NCBI GenBank assembly: GCA_963575745.1
Contig: CAUYUJ010019949.1
Coordinates: forward strand, 434,001-498,000
Source of the DNA: Prorocentrum cordatum
Lineage: Eukaryota > Sar > Dinophyceae > Prorocentrales > Prorocentraceae
DNA: 64,000 bases
Direction: 5' to 3'
Shown here: positions 10,800 through 20,914 of the stretch, in pieces
Position numbering within the stretch: the first letter of the stretch is position 1
Layout of the letters: each line of letters opens with the position of its first letter
Notes under the pieces: generated by a model
What the model saw: only the letters and a program-made list of their open reading frames with translations
What the model was told of the DNA's origin: nothing
The model's database searches: none
Made by a program: the position numbers and the translations under genes

Positions 10800-11670
10800 A
10801 CCTGGACATGTAAAACAAGCGTTCCGTTAGAGACATCCTTGGCAAGCTCTGCGGAACAAGCGTTTCGCTCGAGACATCCACGACGAACGATAAAGTGGCC
10901 CGCACCTTGTAAATCATCGATCGTGATTTCGAAAACGAGCATTTCGCTTGATACAACCTCAAAAATAATTCCGCCGGCCCTTCCCGACTTCGATATTCAT
11001 CAGGGAATAATTCCGCCGGCCCTTCTCCAACATGGCACGGGGGACAGTTTACAAACTAAAAGAGAACCTTGGGCCCGCGCCCTTTCCAGGAAAAAGACAA
11101 ACCGCCTGAGACATCCCCAGAATCTGGACGCGAACAGGCCCGTAAAAGATCCCCTGGCGGCTCCTCCTTGGGGTGCTGAAGCGAACGCCTCGCTCGAGAC
11201 ATCCTCGCAATTTGTTTCGAAAACGCCAGGGTCCAAGCCACCAAACAGGCAACTCGCCTGAGACATCCCAGAATCTGGGCGCGGACAGACCCGTGAAATA
11301 CCCCTTGGTGGCCTCCCTTTAGAAGCTGAAACCAGCGCCTCGCTCGCGACATCCTCACAGCTTGTCTTGGAGACACCGAAGGTAAAGCTACCAAACAAGC
11401 AGATCGCCTGAAACATTCACAAACTGGGCGCGAACGGGCCCGTGAAATAGATTTTTGCAGCTCCCCCCTACGGTGTTGAAGCGAGCGCCTCGCTCGAGAC
11501 ATCATCACCGTTTGTCCTGACAGCACCGAGATCCAATCCACCAAGCAGCCAAACCGCCTGAGGCATCCCCACATTCTGGGACCGAGAGGGCCCGTGAAGT
11601 ACCCCCTGGCGGCTTCTTCTTGGGGTGCTGAAGCCAGCGCCTCGCTCGAGACATCATCACAAGTTGAGTG
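10800..11670. repeat. Tandem array of the GAGACATC repeat family
   Basis: Four or so units of about 160-180 bp. Each has a CGCCTCGCTCGAGACATCCTC half and a CCGCCTGAGACATCCC half, then an (A)TCTGGGCGCG(A/G)ACAGGCCCGTGAAA segment and TTGGGGTGCTGAAG. Frames on the minus strand are artefacts. Confidence 0.85.
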
Positions 11671-11960
11671 TGAAGCGAGCCGGGGTTTGAGTGGTCGTTG
11701 TGGGTGAGTCTGAATATGAGTGAGTCTGAGTGTGAGTGGCTCTGAGTGTGTATGAGTCTGTGTGTGAGAAGTGAGTCTGAGTTCGAGAGTACGTATATGA
11801 GTACGTCTATCTGAATATGAGCGCATCTGAGTACCAGTGAGCCTGAGTAGAAGTGAGCCTTTGTGTTGGGTATGCTTGTGAGTGAGACTGAGTGTGATAC
11901 TAAGTGTGAGTGAGTTTGTGTGTGAACGAGTGTGGGTGCGAGTGAGTCTGAGTGTCAGTG
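11671..11960. repeat. GAGTCTGAGTGTGAGT low-complexity tract
   Basis: Irregular repeats of GAGT, TGTGAGTG and CTGAGT over nearly 300 bp. Not coding. Confidence 0.85.
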
Positions 11961-12324
11961 GGGAGAGGAAAGCGGGAGGATGGGAGAAGGAGGCATCTCA
12001 GCAATAAGAAAACATATTTCTGATATCGGGGGAATAGGTTGTAGGCTTTCTGCAATGTCAGGTAGCCCGTGGTTGGCCAGTGGACCCTCCAAAATAAACA
12101 TTGGCCCAGAGGAAGGGGGTTGAGAAGTCTGGAAGCCGCGAAGGTTTGGGTGAAGGGAGGGGATCGGCTCAATTCCACAGCACAAAATCAGGTTTCCACT
12201 CCGCACGAGGCCCACTTGAAGGACATGTCTGTGTATATGTGCCCCTGCCCCTTCGAGAGTCACATCATTTATCTTGCGCGAGTGGAAGGGAAACAAGCAT
12301 ATTTAGGGCGCTGTTGTATGGTAT
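11961..12324. other. No gene recognised
   Basis: Non-repetitive sequence with no supported gene. It may be intron or upstream sequence of the decayed exon that follows. Confidence 0.4.
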
Positions 12325-12480
12325 TGTTTGCGGGTGGCTGCTGGGAAGGACAACGACCAACACAGCGATGTCGAGATCATGGCTCGCTACGAGGCCGATG
12401 TGGCAGCTATGAAGAAGTTGGGCTTCGATCGTGTAGAGGTCGACCATTGCGAACACTTTCGCGACATACAACGTTGCGGG
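12325..12480 (+). pseudogene. Exon-like fragment, possibly alpha-galactosidase (GH27)-like
   Basis: A short frame reads MARYEADVAAMKKLGFDRVE followed by VDHCEHF. In GH27 alpha-galactosidases, which hydrolyse terminal alpha-galactose residues, a comparable stretch (D-V-x-x-M-x-x-L-G-F-D-x-x-K-x-D-x-C) leads to the nucleophile aspartate. Here the aspartate and cysteine are present (V-D-H-C) but the usual lysine is glutamate. Only about 45 residues are protein-like; downstream the frame loses sense. It could be an isolated exon, a pseudogene piece or an unrelated protein. The family assignment is an inference from one short motif. Confidence 0.3.
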
Positions 12481-12965
12481 CTGGGCACTCAGCGGCTTCT
12501 CAGAGATCGCGAACGATCAATCAATTTATACATTGAAAAGCCAGCAGAACTGTATTCAGTCCACGCACGATTTGCTGATGTACTTATGCACTCGTGGTGC
12601 AATTGATGTGGTGGAAGATGTTCGGCCCAATCCATGGGATGCCATATGTATGGTGCAATACATGTCGTGCAATACCGAAGACGCCTACGACGAATAACCG
12701 CCGCCACCTGCCTTGCAGGGTACGCATATGCGGCCGAACATTGCGGCCAGGGCTCGGCCAAGCTATCGGACTACGTGTTCACCCAGCGGTTGTGGAAACC
12801 CTTCGGGGAACTCTTGGGAGAACCGTCTTGGAGAGATCTTGGGGGCCTCTAAGGCCGCGTTGGGCCATCCTGAGGCTATTTTGGACCGTCTTGGGTGCAT
12901 CTTGGGTGTTCTTGGAGGCATCTGGGGCGTTCCTGGGACCATCTAGGCCGTCTTGGTGGCATCTT
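12481..12965 (+). other. Weak exon-like segment and CTTGG-type repeats
   Basis: A short piece (12775-12815) reads VFTQRLWKPFGELLG and is echoed at 13220-13285 by PEPLWKLFGG, so both derive from a duplicated unit. From 12830 to 12965 the sequence consists of CTTGGGTGCATCTTGG-like repeats related to the larger arrays at 20.2 and 37.5 kb. It may be intron or decayed spacer. Confidence 0.35.
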
Positions 12966-12969
12966 GGAC

Positions 12970-13505
12970 GCAATGTTCGGCTATCGGGAGGGCCGACGAC
13001 CTTCGAAGTTTGTGGGACCTTATTCTGTCCCAGCGGCATCGGCCGAAAACCTCTTTGGATTTTTTGACAAGAGCCACGATCGCATAGACATTTGGCACGT
13101 CGTGCACCCCTGTGGCAAGACCACCGGGGCGGCGGATTGACAAAAACATCCAAAAGATCAGCACGCCGTGCACCCCTGCCTGTTTGAAAACGCCTATGTG
13201 GCCGAGCTGTGGGTCCAGAGCTTGGACAAGCCATCGGGGCACGAAATCCCCGAACCGCTGTGGAAACTTTTCGGGGGCGGATAGGTGGCCATCGTCACCG
13301 CCAGAGGCGGGCGCGGAGGAGGGGACCAAGAAGAGAAGGAGGGCAGCGGCAAGGGCGGACAGATGGTGATGTCCAGCTCGAACGTTTAGCCCGCCACGGT
13401 AGGGGGGCTGCCACCGGACTACAGGAATGTCTCGGACATCGAGCCGGAGTTCGACGCCATGCTCGCGAACCTCCAGGCGCGGTGCTTGCGGCCCGCGCGG
13501 TCATG
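12970..13505 (+). pseudogene. Decayed or fragmented coding sequence, unknown protein
   Basis: Protein-like stretches occur in different + frames: 12973-13137 includes AENLFGFFDKSHDRIDIWHV then VHPCGKTTG and a stop; about 13150-13283 includes VHPCLFENAYVAELWVQSLD and then PEPLWKLFGG before a TAG; about 13390-13500 includes LPPDYRNVSDIEPEFDAMLA. The VVHPC and AVHPC segments suggest a duplicated domain. Stops and frame changes argue for a pseudogene, although missed introns could explain some of them. I do not recognise the family. Confidence 0.4.
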
Positions 13506-14690
13506 AGGACGGGCACATGGCCCTTTCCAGGGCGCGCCTCGCCTTCGGCGGAAGCTGGCGCAGAGGCGGAAGGCGACGGAAGTAAAAGAGCGGCGGGTCG
13601 GCTGGCGGAAGCTTCCGCAAGGCGGCAGGACTAGAATTGAGGCGTCGCATTTTAGGGTTCAGGATCTTCCAGAAACGGCCACCTGGCGCGGTTGGGTGTG
13701 GGGCGACATCCTGCGCGATGGTGCAACAAATGTCTTCGGGACAGTCGTCTTGATGTCTTTCGCCGCCCTTGGCCTCTCGGGGCTGTTCAGGGGTCGCGGG
13801 CTCAAAAGCCGATTCAGGATGGGAAGGTGGGCCCCAAGGGGAGGGCCTCAGGGAACGGCCCGGGGTGTCCAGGGCCGGTTTCCCTACAAGGGCAAGTGTC
13901 CCTTTCTTGTTGCGGACGTGGATTCCGTTCGCCTCTCGCTGCGCAGGATTTTTGTCGAAGAGTGCGGCGAGTTGCAGCGCACCCCAAGCGCCCCCCCTTT
14001 GCGCCACCCTCACGGGTGATCCCGACTCTGCGTCCGAACTCCAGGCCTTTCAGAAACAGCAATGTCCAGCACCAGAGCCGGTAGGCATCATGAATTTGTC
14101 ACGTGGTGTATAATCGGATGTGCGTTTACGGTCAACCCGCGTAGTAAGGATGGGCAAGTTTCCCAATGGTGCCCCCGGATCCTTCCCTCCTCGGCCCATC
14201 CTTGGCCACTTTCGTTGGCCGCGCCCCGCCTGAAAAGCTTCGAAGCGGCCTTCCGAGGCCCTTGCATCCGTATCGTGCCTCCTTCTGATATGGGTTGGCT
14301 GTAGTGTCGACGGATTTGCTGCTTTGCGTTTCTGGCGACACTATTGCCAGGACCGTTGTTGTCATTCGCCAGGGGGCGCCCACGTTGCTGCTGCTCCTCC
14401 TCTTCGTGGGAGAATGTGAATCGAACGTCGCGATTGCAGCCGTCTCGTTTTTGCAGACGCGCTAACGTGGACATTGAGTGGCTGTGCGCGACATGCTGCA
14501 GGTTCTGGTCGCAGGTAGCGTAGGTAATCGCCGTCCTCATGCGTTGCCTGGTTGATTTCATAGTTCGCTAATTTCGATGCTGCGACTAATGCAGCGCTGT
14601 GAATGGCCATACTGTTCCTCTCCTCCTTCTCGTCCTGCTCACGTCCCTCTCCGCCTGCTGGTCATCCTCATTCTCTTAATCATGCAATAT
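13506..14690. other. No gene recognised
   Basis: Several overlapping frames up to 170 codons exist on both strands, as expected in GC-rich DNA, but none looks like a conserved protein. A short CT-rich segment lies near 14610-14650. Confidence 0.45.
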
Positions 14691-14810
14691 TACCTAACAG
14701 CGTAGACTGATAGGTTTCTAGTTGACTCAAAAGAGCTCACAGATCACTCCACAGGGGGGTCCGGGCAGGCGTTGGGAGTTGCCGGCCGGGCCTGTGCCGG
14801 GCTCGTTTTT

Positions 14811-15245
14811 CACCAACAGTCACACACTTCGTGCTCGACGACCTCTCAGAACCCCATTCCCAGGCCACATTCTGAATAACCGGATGCAACAGTCACACAC
14901 TTCGTGCTCTTCGACCTCCCAGAACTCCATTCCCGGGCCACATTCTGAATGCCCGGAGCCAACTGTAGGCCACTTCGTGCTCTTCGAGTTCCCAGAACTC
15001 CATTCCCGGGCCACATTTTGAATGCCCGGAGCCAACTGTAGGCCACTTCGTGGTCTTCGAGTTCCCAGAACTCCATTCCTGGGCATGATTTTGAATGCCC
15101 GGAGCCAACTGTAGGCCACTTCGTGGTGTTCGAGTTCCCAGAACTCCATTCCTGGGCATGATTTTGAATGCCCGGAGCCAACTGTAGGCCATTTCGTGTT
15201 CTTCGAGTTCCCAGAACTCCATTCCCGGGCCACACTTTGAATGCT
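14811..15245. repeat. 73-bp tandem array I
   Basis: About six units containing CCGGAGCCAACTGTAGGCCA, CTTCGTG(C/G)TCTTCGA and CCCAGAACTCCATTCC. The period is exactly 73 bp (14953, 15026, 15099). On the minus strand it gives a recurring G-M-E-F-W-E-L-E peptide, which is only the repeat read as protein. Confidence 0.95.
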
Positions 15246-16435
15246 GAGGCAGATGCTGAGGCTGAGGCAGGCTGAGGCTGAGGCAGGCTGAGGCTGAGGA
15301 CGAGGCTGAAGGCAGACTGAGGCTGAGGCTGAAGCAGGCTGAGGCTGAGGCTGAGGCAGGCTGAGGCTGAGGCTGAGGCTGAGGCTGAGGCTGAGGCTGA
15401 GGCTGAGGCTGAGGCAGGCTGAGGCTGAGGCTGAGGCTGAGGCTGAGGCTGCTGAGGCTGAGGCTGAGGCTGAGGCTGAGGCTGCAGGCTGAGGCTGAGG
15501 CAGGCTGAGGCTGAGGCTGAGGCTGAGGCTGAAGGCAGACTGAGGCTGAGGCTGAAGCAGGCTGAGGCTGAGGCTGAGGGCTGAGGCTGAGGCTGAGGAG
15601 GCTGAGGCTGAGGCAGGCTGAGGCTGAGGCAGGCTGAGGCAGGCTGAGGCTGAGGCTGAGGCTGAGGCAGGCTGAGGCTGAGGCAGGCTGAGGCTGAGGC
15701 CGAGGCTGAAGGCAGACTGAGGCTGAGGCTGAAGCAGGCTGAGGCTGAGGCTGAGGCAGGCTGAGGCTGAGGCTGAGGCTGATGCAGGCTGAGGCTGAGG
15801 CAGGCTGAGGCTGAGGCTGAGGCTGAGGCAGGCTGAGGCTGAGGCAGGCTGAGGCTGAGGCTGAGGCTGAGGCTGCAGGCTGAGGCTGAGGCAGGCTGAG
15901 GCTGAGGCCGAGGCTGAAGGCAGACTGAGGCTGAGGCTGAAGCAGGCTGAGGCTGAGGCTGAGGCAGGCTGAGGCTGAGGCTGAGGCAGGCTGATGCTGA
16001 GGCAGGCTGAGGCTGAGGCTGAGGCTGATGCAGGCTGAGGCTGAGGCAGGCTGAGGCTGAGGCCGAGGCCGACGGCAGACTGAGGCTGAGGCTGAAGCAG
16101 GCTGAGGCTGAGGCAGAGGCAGGCTGAGGCTGAGGCTGAGGCAGGCTGATGCTGAGGCAGGCTGAGGCTGAGGCTGAGGCTGATGCAGGGTGAGGCTGAG
16201 GCTGAGGCTGAGGCCGAGGCCGAAGGCAGACTGATGTTGAGGCTGAAGCAGGCTGAGGGCGAGGCTGAGGCAGGCTGAGGCTGATGCAGGCTGAGGGTGA
16301 GGCTGAGGCAGGCTGAGGCCGAGGCTGAGGCAGACTGATGTTGAGGCTGAAGCAGGCTGAGGGCGAGGCTGAGGCAGGCTGAGGCTGAGGCAGGCTGAGG
16401 CTGAGGCTGAGGCAGGCTGAGGCTGAGGCTGTGAC
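15246..16435. repeat. GAGGCT hexamer satellite I
   Basis: About 1.2 kb of GAGGCT units with higher-order variants (GAGGCAGGCT, GAAGGCAGACTGAGG, GCTGATGCAGGCT). Read in reverse it yields an uninterrupted Ser/Ala/Leu/Pro/Gln frame of over 500 codons because the period is a multiple of three; this is not evidence of a gene. Confidence 0.97.
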
Positions 16436-16572
16436 TGCGACTGCTGTTGCCACTGCGACTGCCATCGCGAATGCGACCACGACTGCGAGAACAGCAGAAT
16501 TCTACAACAGGATTCTTATCTGAATCTTAAGGGGAATGCTTCCAGATATGCTCCTACACATCGCTGTTAGGT

Positions 16573-16807
16573 TGCTTTGCCGGGATAATTTCTGCGATGT
16601 GACGTTGTAAAAAAGATCGTTGAGGCTGGCACGAAGATGGATGGCGGCCACTTGAGGTGGCGCCAGGACGTGTCTTGAGACCCACTAGCGATAGTTGTAG
16701 CACAATGGGCACGTCTACGGAAAACACGTCAGGGTAAGGGACCCGAACGGTCCTATAAACGTAATTTCTCAATATTGGCTAGTGTTGATCCCCCCTCCAG
16801 TGTTTTT
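16573..16807. other. Spacer between the two satellite-filled units
   Basis: About 235 bp of non-repetitive sequence without a gene. Its first about 20 bp (CTTTGCCGGGATAATTTC) also follow the second unit. Confidence 0.5.
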
Positions 16808-16959
16808 ACCTAACAGCGAAGACTGATAGGTTTCTAGCGGTGTCAAAAGAGAGCAGCACATTACTCCACAGGGGGGTCTGGGCAGCCGTTGGGGAGCCGT
16901 TGGGGGGCCGTTGGGGGGCCGTTGGGGTTTGCCGGGGGGGATCGTTTTTCGCATACAGT

Positions 16960-17345
16960 CACACACTTCGTGCTTTTCGATTTCCCAGAACTCCATTCCC
17001 GGGCCACATTTTGGATGCCCGGAGCCAACTGTAGGCCACTTCGTGCTCTTCGACTTCCCAGAACTCCATTCCCGGGCCACATTTTGAATGCCCGGAGCCA
17101 ACTGTAGGCCACTTCGTGCTCTTCGAGTTCCCAGAACTCCATTCCCGGGCCACATTTTGAATGCCCGGAGCCAACTGTAGGCCACTTCGTGGTCTTCGAG
17201 TTCCCAGAACTCCATTCCTGGGCATGATTTTGAATGCCCGGAGCCAACTGTAGGCCACTTCGTGTGTTCGAGTTCCCAGAACTCCATTCCTGGGCTCTGT
17301 AGGCCATTTCGTGTTCTTCGAGTTCCCAGAACTCCAGCCACTTTG
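16960..17345. repeat. 73-bp tandem array II
   Basis: Five units of the same 73-bp repeat as array I, the last two shortened. Confidence 0.93.
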
Positions 17346-18675
17346 AATGCTGAGGCAATGCTTGATGCTGAGGCTTCCTGAAGGCCTAGGCTTGAGGCCA
17401 GGCTGGCTCTGAGGCAGGCTGAGGCTGAGGAGGCTCAGGCTGAGGCTGAGGCTGCAGGCTGAGGCTGATGATGCTGAGGCAGGCTGAGGCTGAGGCTGAG
17501 GCTGAGGCTGAGGCAGGCTGAGGCTGAGGCAGGCTGAGGCTGAGGCCGAGGCTGAAGGCAGACTGAGGCTGAGGCTGAAGCAGGCTGAGGCTGAGGCTGA
17601 GGCAGGCTGAGGCTGAGGCTGAGGCAGGCTGATGCTGAGGCAGGCTGAGGCTGAGGCTGAGGCTGATGCAGGCTGAGGCTGAGGCAGGCTGAGGCTGAGG
17701 CCGAGGCTGAAGGCAGACTGAGGCTGAGGCTGAAGCAGGCTGAGGCTGAGGCTGAGGCAGGCTGAGGCTGAGGCTGAGGCAGGCTGATGCTGAGGCAGGC
17801 TGAGGCTGAGGCTGAGGCTGATGCAGGCTGAGGCTGAGGCAGGCTGAGGCTGAGGCCGAGGCTGAAGGCAGACTGAGGCTGAGGCTGAAGCAGGCTGAGG
17901 CTGAGGCTGAGGCAGGCTGAGGCTGAGGCTGAGGCAGGCTGATGCTGAGGCAGGCTGAGGCTGAGGCTGAGGCTGATGCAGGCTGAGGCTGAGGCAGGCT
18001 GAGGCTGAGGCCGAGGCTGAAGGCAGACTGAGGCTGAGGCTGAAGCAGGCTGAGGCTGAGGCTGAAGGCAGGCTGAGGCTGAGGCTGAGGCAGGCTGAGG
18101 CTGAGGCTGAGGCTGCTGCTGAGGCAGGCTGAGGCTGAGGCAGGCTGAGGCTGAGGCTGAGGCTGAGGCCGAGGCAGGACTCAGGCTGAGGCTGAAGCAG
18201 GCTGAGGCTGAGGCTGAGGCAGGCTGAGGCTGAGGCTGAGGCAGGCTGATGCTGAGGCAGGCTGAGGCTGAGGCTGCAGGCTGAGGGTGAGGCAGGCTGA
18301 GGCTGAGGCCTGAGGCCGAGGCGGCAGACTGAGGCTGAGGCTGAAGCAGGCTGAGGCTGAGGCTGAGGCAGGCTGAGGCTGAGGCAGGCTGATGCTGAGG
18401 CAGGCTGAGGCTGAGGCTGAGGCTGATGCAGGGTGAGGCTGAGGCAGGCTGAGGCCGAGGCTGAAGGCAGACTGATGTTGAGGCTGAAGCAGGCTGAGGG
18501 CGAGGCTGAGGCAGGCTGAGGCTGATGCAGGCTGAGGGTGAGGCTGAGGCAGGCTGAGGCCGAGGCTGAAGGCAGACTGATGTTGAGGCTGAAGCAGGCT
18601 GAGGGCGAGGCTGAGGCAGGCTGAGGCTGAGGCAGGCTGAGGCTGAGGCTGAGGCAGGCTGAGGCTGAGGCTGTG
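17346..18675. repeat. GAGGCT hexamer satellite II
   Basis: About 1.3 kb with the same hexamer as satellite I. A higher-order unit of about 150 bp is clearer here: the variants GAAGGCAGACTGAGGC and GCTGATGCTGAGGCAGGC recur at near-regular distances between 17545 and 18060. Confidence 0.96.
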
Positions 18676-18869
18676 ACTGCGACTGCTGTTGCCACTGCGA
18701 CTGCCATCGCGAATGCGACCACGACTGCGAGAACAGCAGAATTCTACAACAGGATTCTTATCTGAATCTTAAGGGGAATGCTTCCAGATATGCTCCTACA
18801 CATCGCTGTCAGGTTACTTTGCCGGGATAATTTCAATTCAAATGCCCTTCCCGGTACTCGCTCTTGAGC

Positions 18870-19500
18870 CTCAGAACGTGTGTCCCAAACCCTCAGTACC
18901 CGCCCTATTTGTCTTCGATAAGACCCCCCTTGGGGGAATATCTTCCCTACCTGCCGCGTGTAGTCGGCGCAGGCCCTAAAGCAGGGGAAGGAGGGGAGGA
19001 GTGAAGAGACAACGGGGAGGGATCAGGACGGAGCATGAGAGATATTTACAGGAGGGGTCAGGAGCAGGACCACAAGCGGCAGAACCAGACTGGCGTGTCG
19101 GGCGGGCGGACCCTCACGGGCAGGTCGGGACGGCGGGCCCAGACGGCGAGGTCGAGCGGGCGAGTCGCTCAAGCGCCAACCCATCATAAACGAAGTGTCG
19201 AGCGATAGCGCGATTCCAAAGCACATCGCTAGGAAATCCAAAGCGAGAGCGTGATTCGTGAGTCTTGGGGGCAATGCGCCGCGATATATTATGATGTGTT
19301 GCCACGCGAGAGCGCGATTCCTGCATACATTCGGAGGAAGTCCCACGCGAGAGCGCGATTTTAAAATAGATTGCCAGGAGGTCTTAGGCGGGAGCCGACG
19401 TTGTTGTAAGTCGGGGGCCAGGGGCGCAGTATGGTGACCACAAGCTTCCCCTTATGATCAAAAACAGGGTGCGAACCCCTGGAGGAACATTTTAGTTGAA
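18870..19500. repeat. Dispersed repeat C, copy 1
   Basis: About 630 bp homologous along its length to 20915-21545. Shared landmarks in the same order are CCCAAACC(C/T)T, ATCTTCC(C/T)TACCTGCCGCG, GGCAGAACCAGAC, GGCGGGTCGGGA-like sequence and a cluster of CGCGAGAGCGCGATT units. It ends GGCGGGAGCCG, GTTGTTGTAA, then GGGTG(A/C)GA(A/G)CCCC and GGAGGA(A/G)CATTTTA. Non-coding. Confidence 0.88.
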
Positions 19501-19789
19501 ACATACGATGGTCAATGGGGGGATGAGCAACCATTGCTTTCTAGCTCTAGAAATGGAAATTCTTTACGCTTCGCGTATCCCCACCAGCCCATCTCACAGC
19601 AGCAACTCTCGCGAAGCATGCCGACAGTCGTGTTTTTCAGGCGTGTGTCCGCTTGGCCCCGCATATCCCCCCTGTTCCTCCTTCCTCCCGCCTCCTTGTA
19701 CATCCTCCTTGTGAGGGGAGCGGGAGAAGGACGAGGCGGAGGAGGAGGGCGAGAAAGCGCTCCTCGTGATTTGAGTCGTTTGGGGTTTC
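19501..19789. other. Spacer, no gene recognised
   Basis: Short CT-rich and GGAGGA stretches near 19670-19750; nothing else. Confidence 0.45.
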
Positions 19790-20165
19790 TCGTCCTGGTG
19801 TGAGTCGTTCGGGCCCTTCTTCCTGGTGTGAGTCGTTCGGGCTCTTCGTGGTGTGAGTCGTTCGGGCTCTTCGTCCTGGTGTGAGTCGTTCGGGCTTCTC
19901 GTGGTGTGAGTTGTTCGGGCCCCTCATCCTGGTGTGAGTCGTTCGGGCCCCTCCTCCTGGTGTGACTCGTTCGGGCTCCTCGTGGTGTGAGTCGTTCGGG
20001 GCCCGCGTCGTGGTGTGAGTCCTTCGGGCTCCTCGTGGTGTGAGTCGTTCGGGCGCCTCGTCCTGGTGTGAGTCGTTCGGGCCCCTCCTTGTGGTGTGAG
20101 TCGTTCGGGCTCTTCGTGGTGTGAGTCGTTCGGGCCCCTCGTCCTGATGTGAGTCGTTCGGGCTC
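19790..20165. repeat. GTGTGAGTCGTTCGGGC minisatellite
   Basis: About 14 copies of GTGTGAGTCGTTCGGGC followed by variable linkers such as CCCTCGTCCTG or TCCTCGTG, giving 24- and 33-bp units. The linkers keep a minus-strand frame open (T-H-T-x-x-P-N-D-S-H), which is repeat-derived. Confidence 0.93.
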
Positions 20166-20462
20166 CTCGTGGGGCCTCTTGGGGGCCTCTTGGAGCCTCG
20201 TGGGGCCTCTTGGGGGCCTCTTGGGGGCCTCTTGGGGGCCTCTTGGGGGCCTCTTGGAGCCTCGTGGGGCCTCTTGGGGGCCTCTTGGGGGCCTCTTGGG
20301 GGCCTCTTGGGGCCTCGTGGGGCCTCTTGGGGGCCTCTTGGGGGCCTCTTGGGGGCCTCTTGGGGCCGCTTGGGGGCCTCTGGGGGGCCTCTTGGAGGCC
20401 TCTTGGGAGCCTCCTGGGGGCCTCTTGGGGCCATCTTGGGAACTCTTGCGACCTCCGCAGAA
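20166..20462. repeat. GGGGGCCTCTTG 12-bp minisatellite
   Basis: About 25 tandem units of GGGGGCCTCTTG with occasional CTCGTGGGGCC variants, directly continuing the preceding minisatellite. The same motif family recurs at 12.83-12.97, 28.0-28.87 (inverted), 37.5-38.34 and 61.78-61.87 kb. Confidence 0.95.
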
Positions 20463-20870
20463 GCGCAAAGGAGAGGTGCCCCCTGAGAAGGACAAAATGA
20501 GCCCAACACCTTCGTAAAATCAATGATTCTGCTATGAGGGAAGATGAGCGCGGCCCCCTCAGAAGGCCAAAATGGGGCCAAAACCTTCTAGTAAACTCAA
20601 TAATTTCTGCTTCAAAGACGAGCAGAGCAGAGGGGCCAAACTCCCCCCCCCCTCGGGGCCAGAATCCTCGTGAGGGTAGTCGTTTTTTGGCCCTCCGAGG
20701 AGTCGAAATGGACCCCCCCGCCACCACCCGGGAATCCCTGTCCAGGTCCAGGGGGAGGGGGTAGGGGGAGAGGTAAACCCCTCCCCGAAGGGGACGATAG
20801 GGGGTTGAGAACAGAGAGAGCTCGCTAAACCACTCACGCCCAAAGGGCAGGTGGGATTTAGCAATATCAG
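20463..20870. repeat. Dispersed repeat D, copy 1
   Basis: Contains two diverged copies of AAAATGGGGCCAAAACCTT-like sequence ending near AATCAATGATT (20500-20525, 20565-20610), then GTCCAGGGGGAGGGGG and AACCCCTCCCCGAAGGGGA. The same modules, in the same order after the same minisatellite, reappear at 38826-39780. Confidence 0.75.
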
Positions 20871-20914
20871 CAACGAAAGCAAGTATCACTTTAAGACTGT
20901 TCGCTCTTACCTGA

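Larger units (their letters stand above)
14692..16572. mobile_element. 1.9-kb unit with short terminal inverted repeats, satellite-filled, copy 1
   Basis: Begins ACCTAACAGCG (14692-14702) and ends with the exact inverse CGCTGTTAGGT (16562-16572). Between them lie a 5' segment with CACTCCACAGGGGGGTC, the 73-bp array, the GAGGCT satellite and a unique 3' segment of about 140 bp (16428-16567). The same structure follows at 16808-18814. No transposase is encoded. It could be a non-autonomous DNA transposon that carries satellites, or simply a tandem segmental duplication with fortuitous ends. Confidence 0.5.
16808..18814. mobile_element. 2.0-kb unit with short terminal inverted repeats, satellite-filled, copy 2
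   Basis: Starts ACCTAACAGCG (16808-16818) and ends CGCTGTCAGGT (18804-18814, one mismatch to a perfect inverse). The internal order is as in copy 1. The last about 140 bp are essentially identical in the two copies, whereas the satellite portions differ in unit number. Confidence 0.5.

Noticed and set aside
14846-16480. 544-codon and, at 16959-18722, 587-codon open frames on the minus strand
   Set aside because: They are the GAGGCT and 73-bp satellites read as protein; the period is a multiple of three or the frame is rescued by composition. No unique protein sequence.
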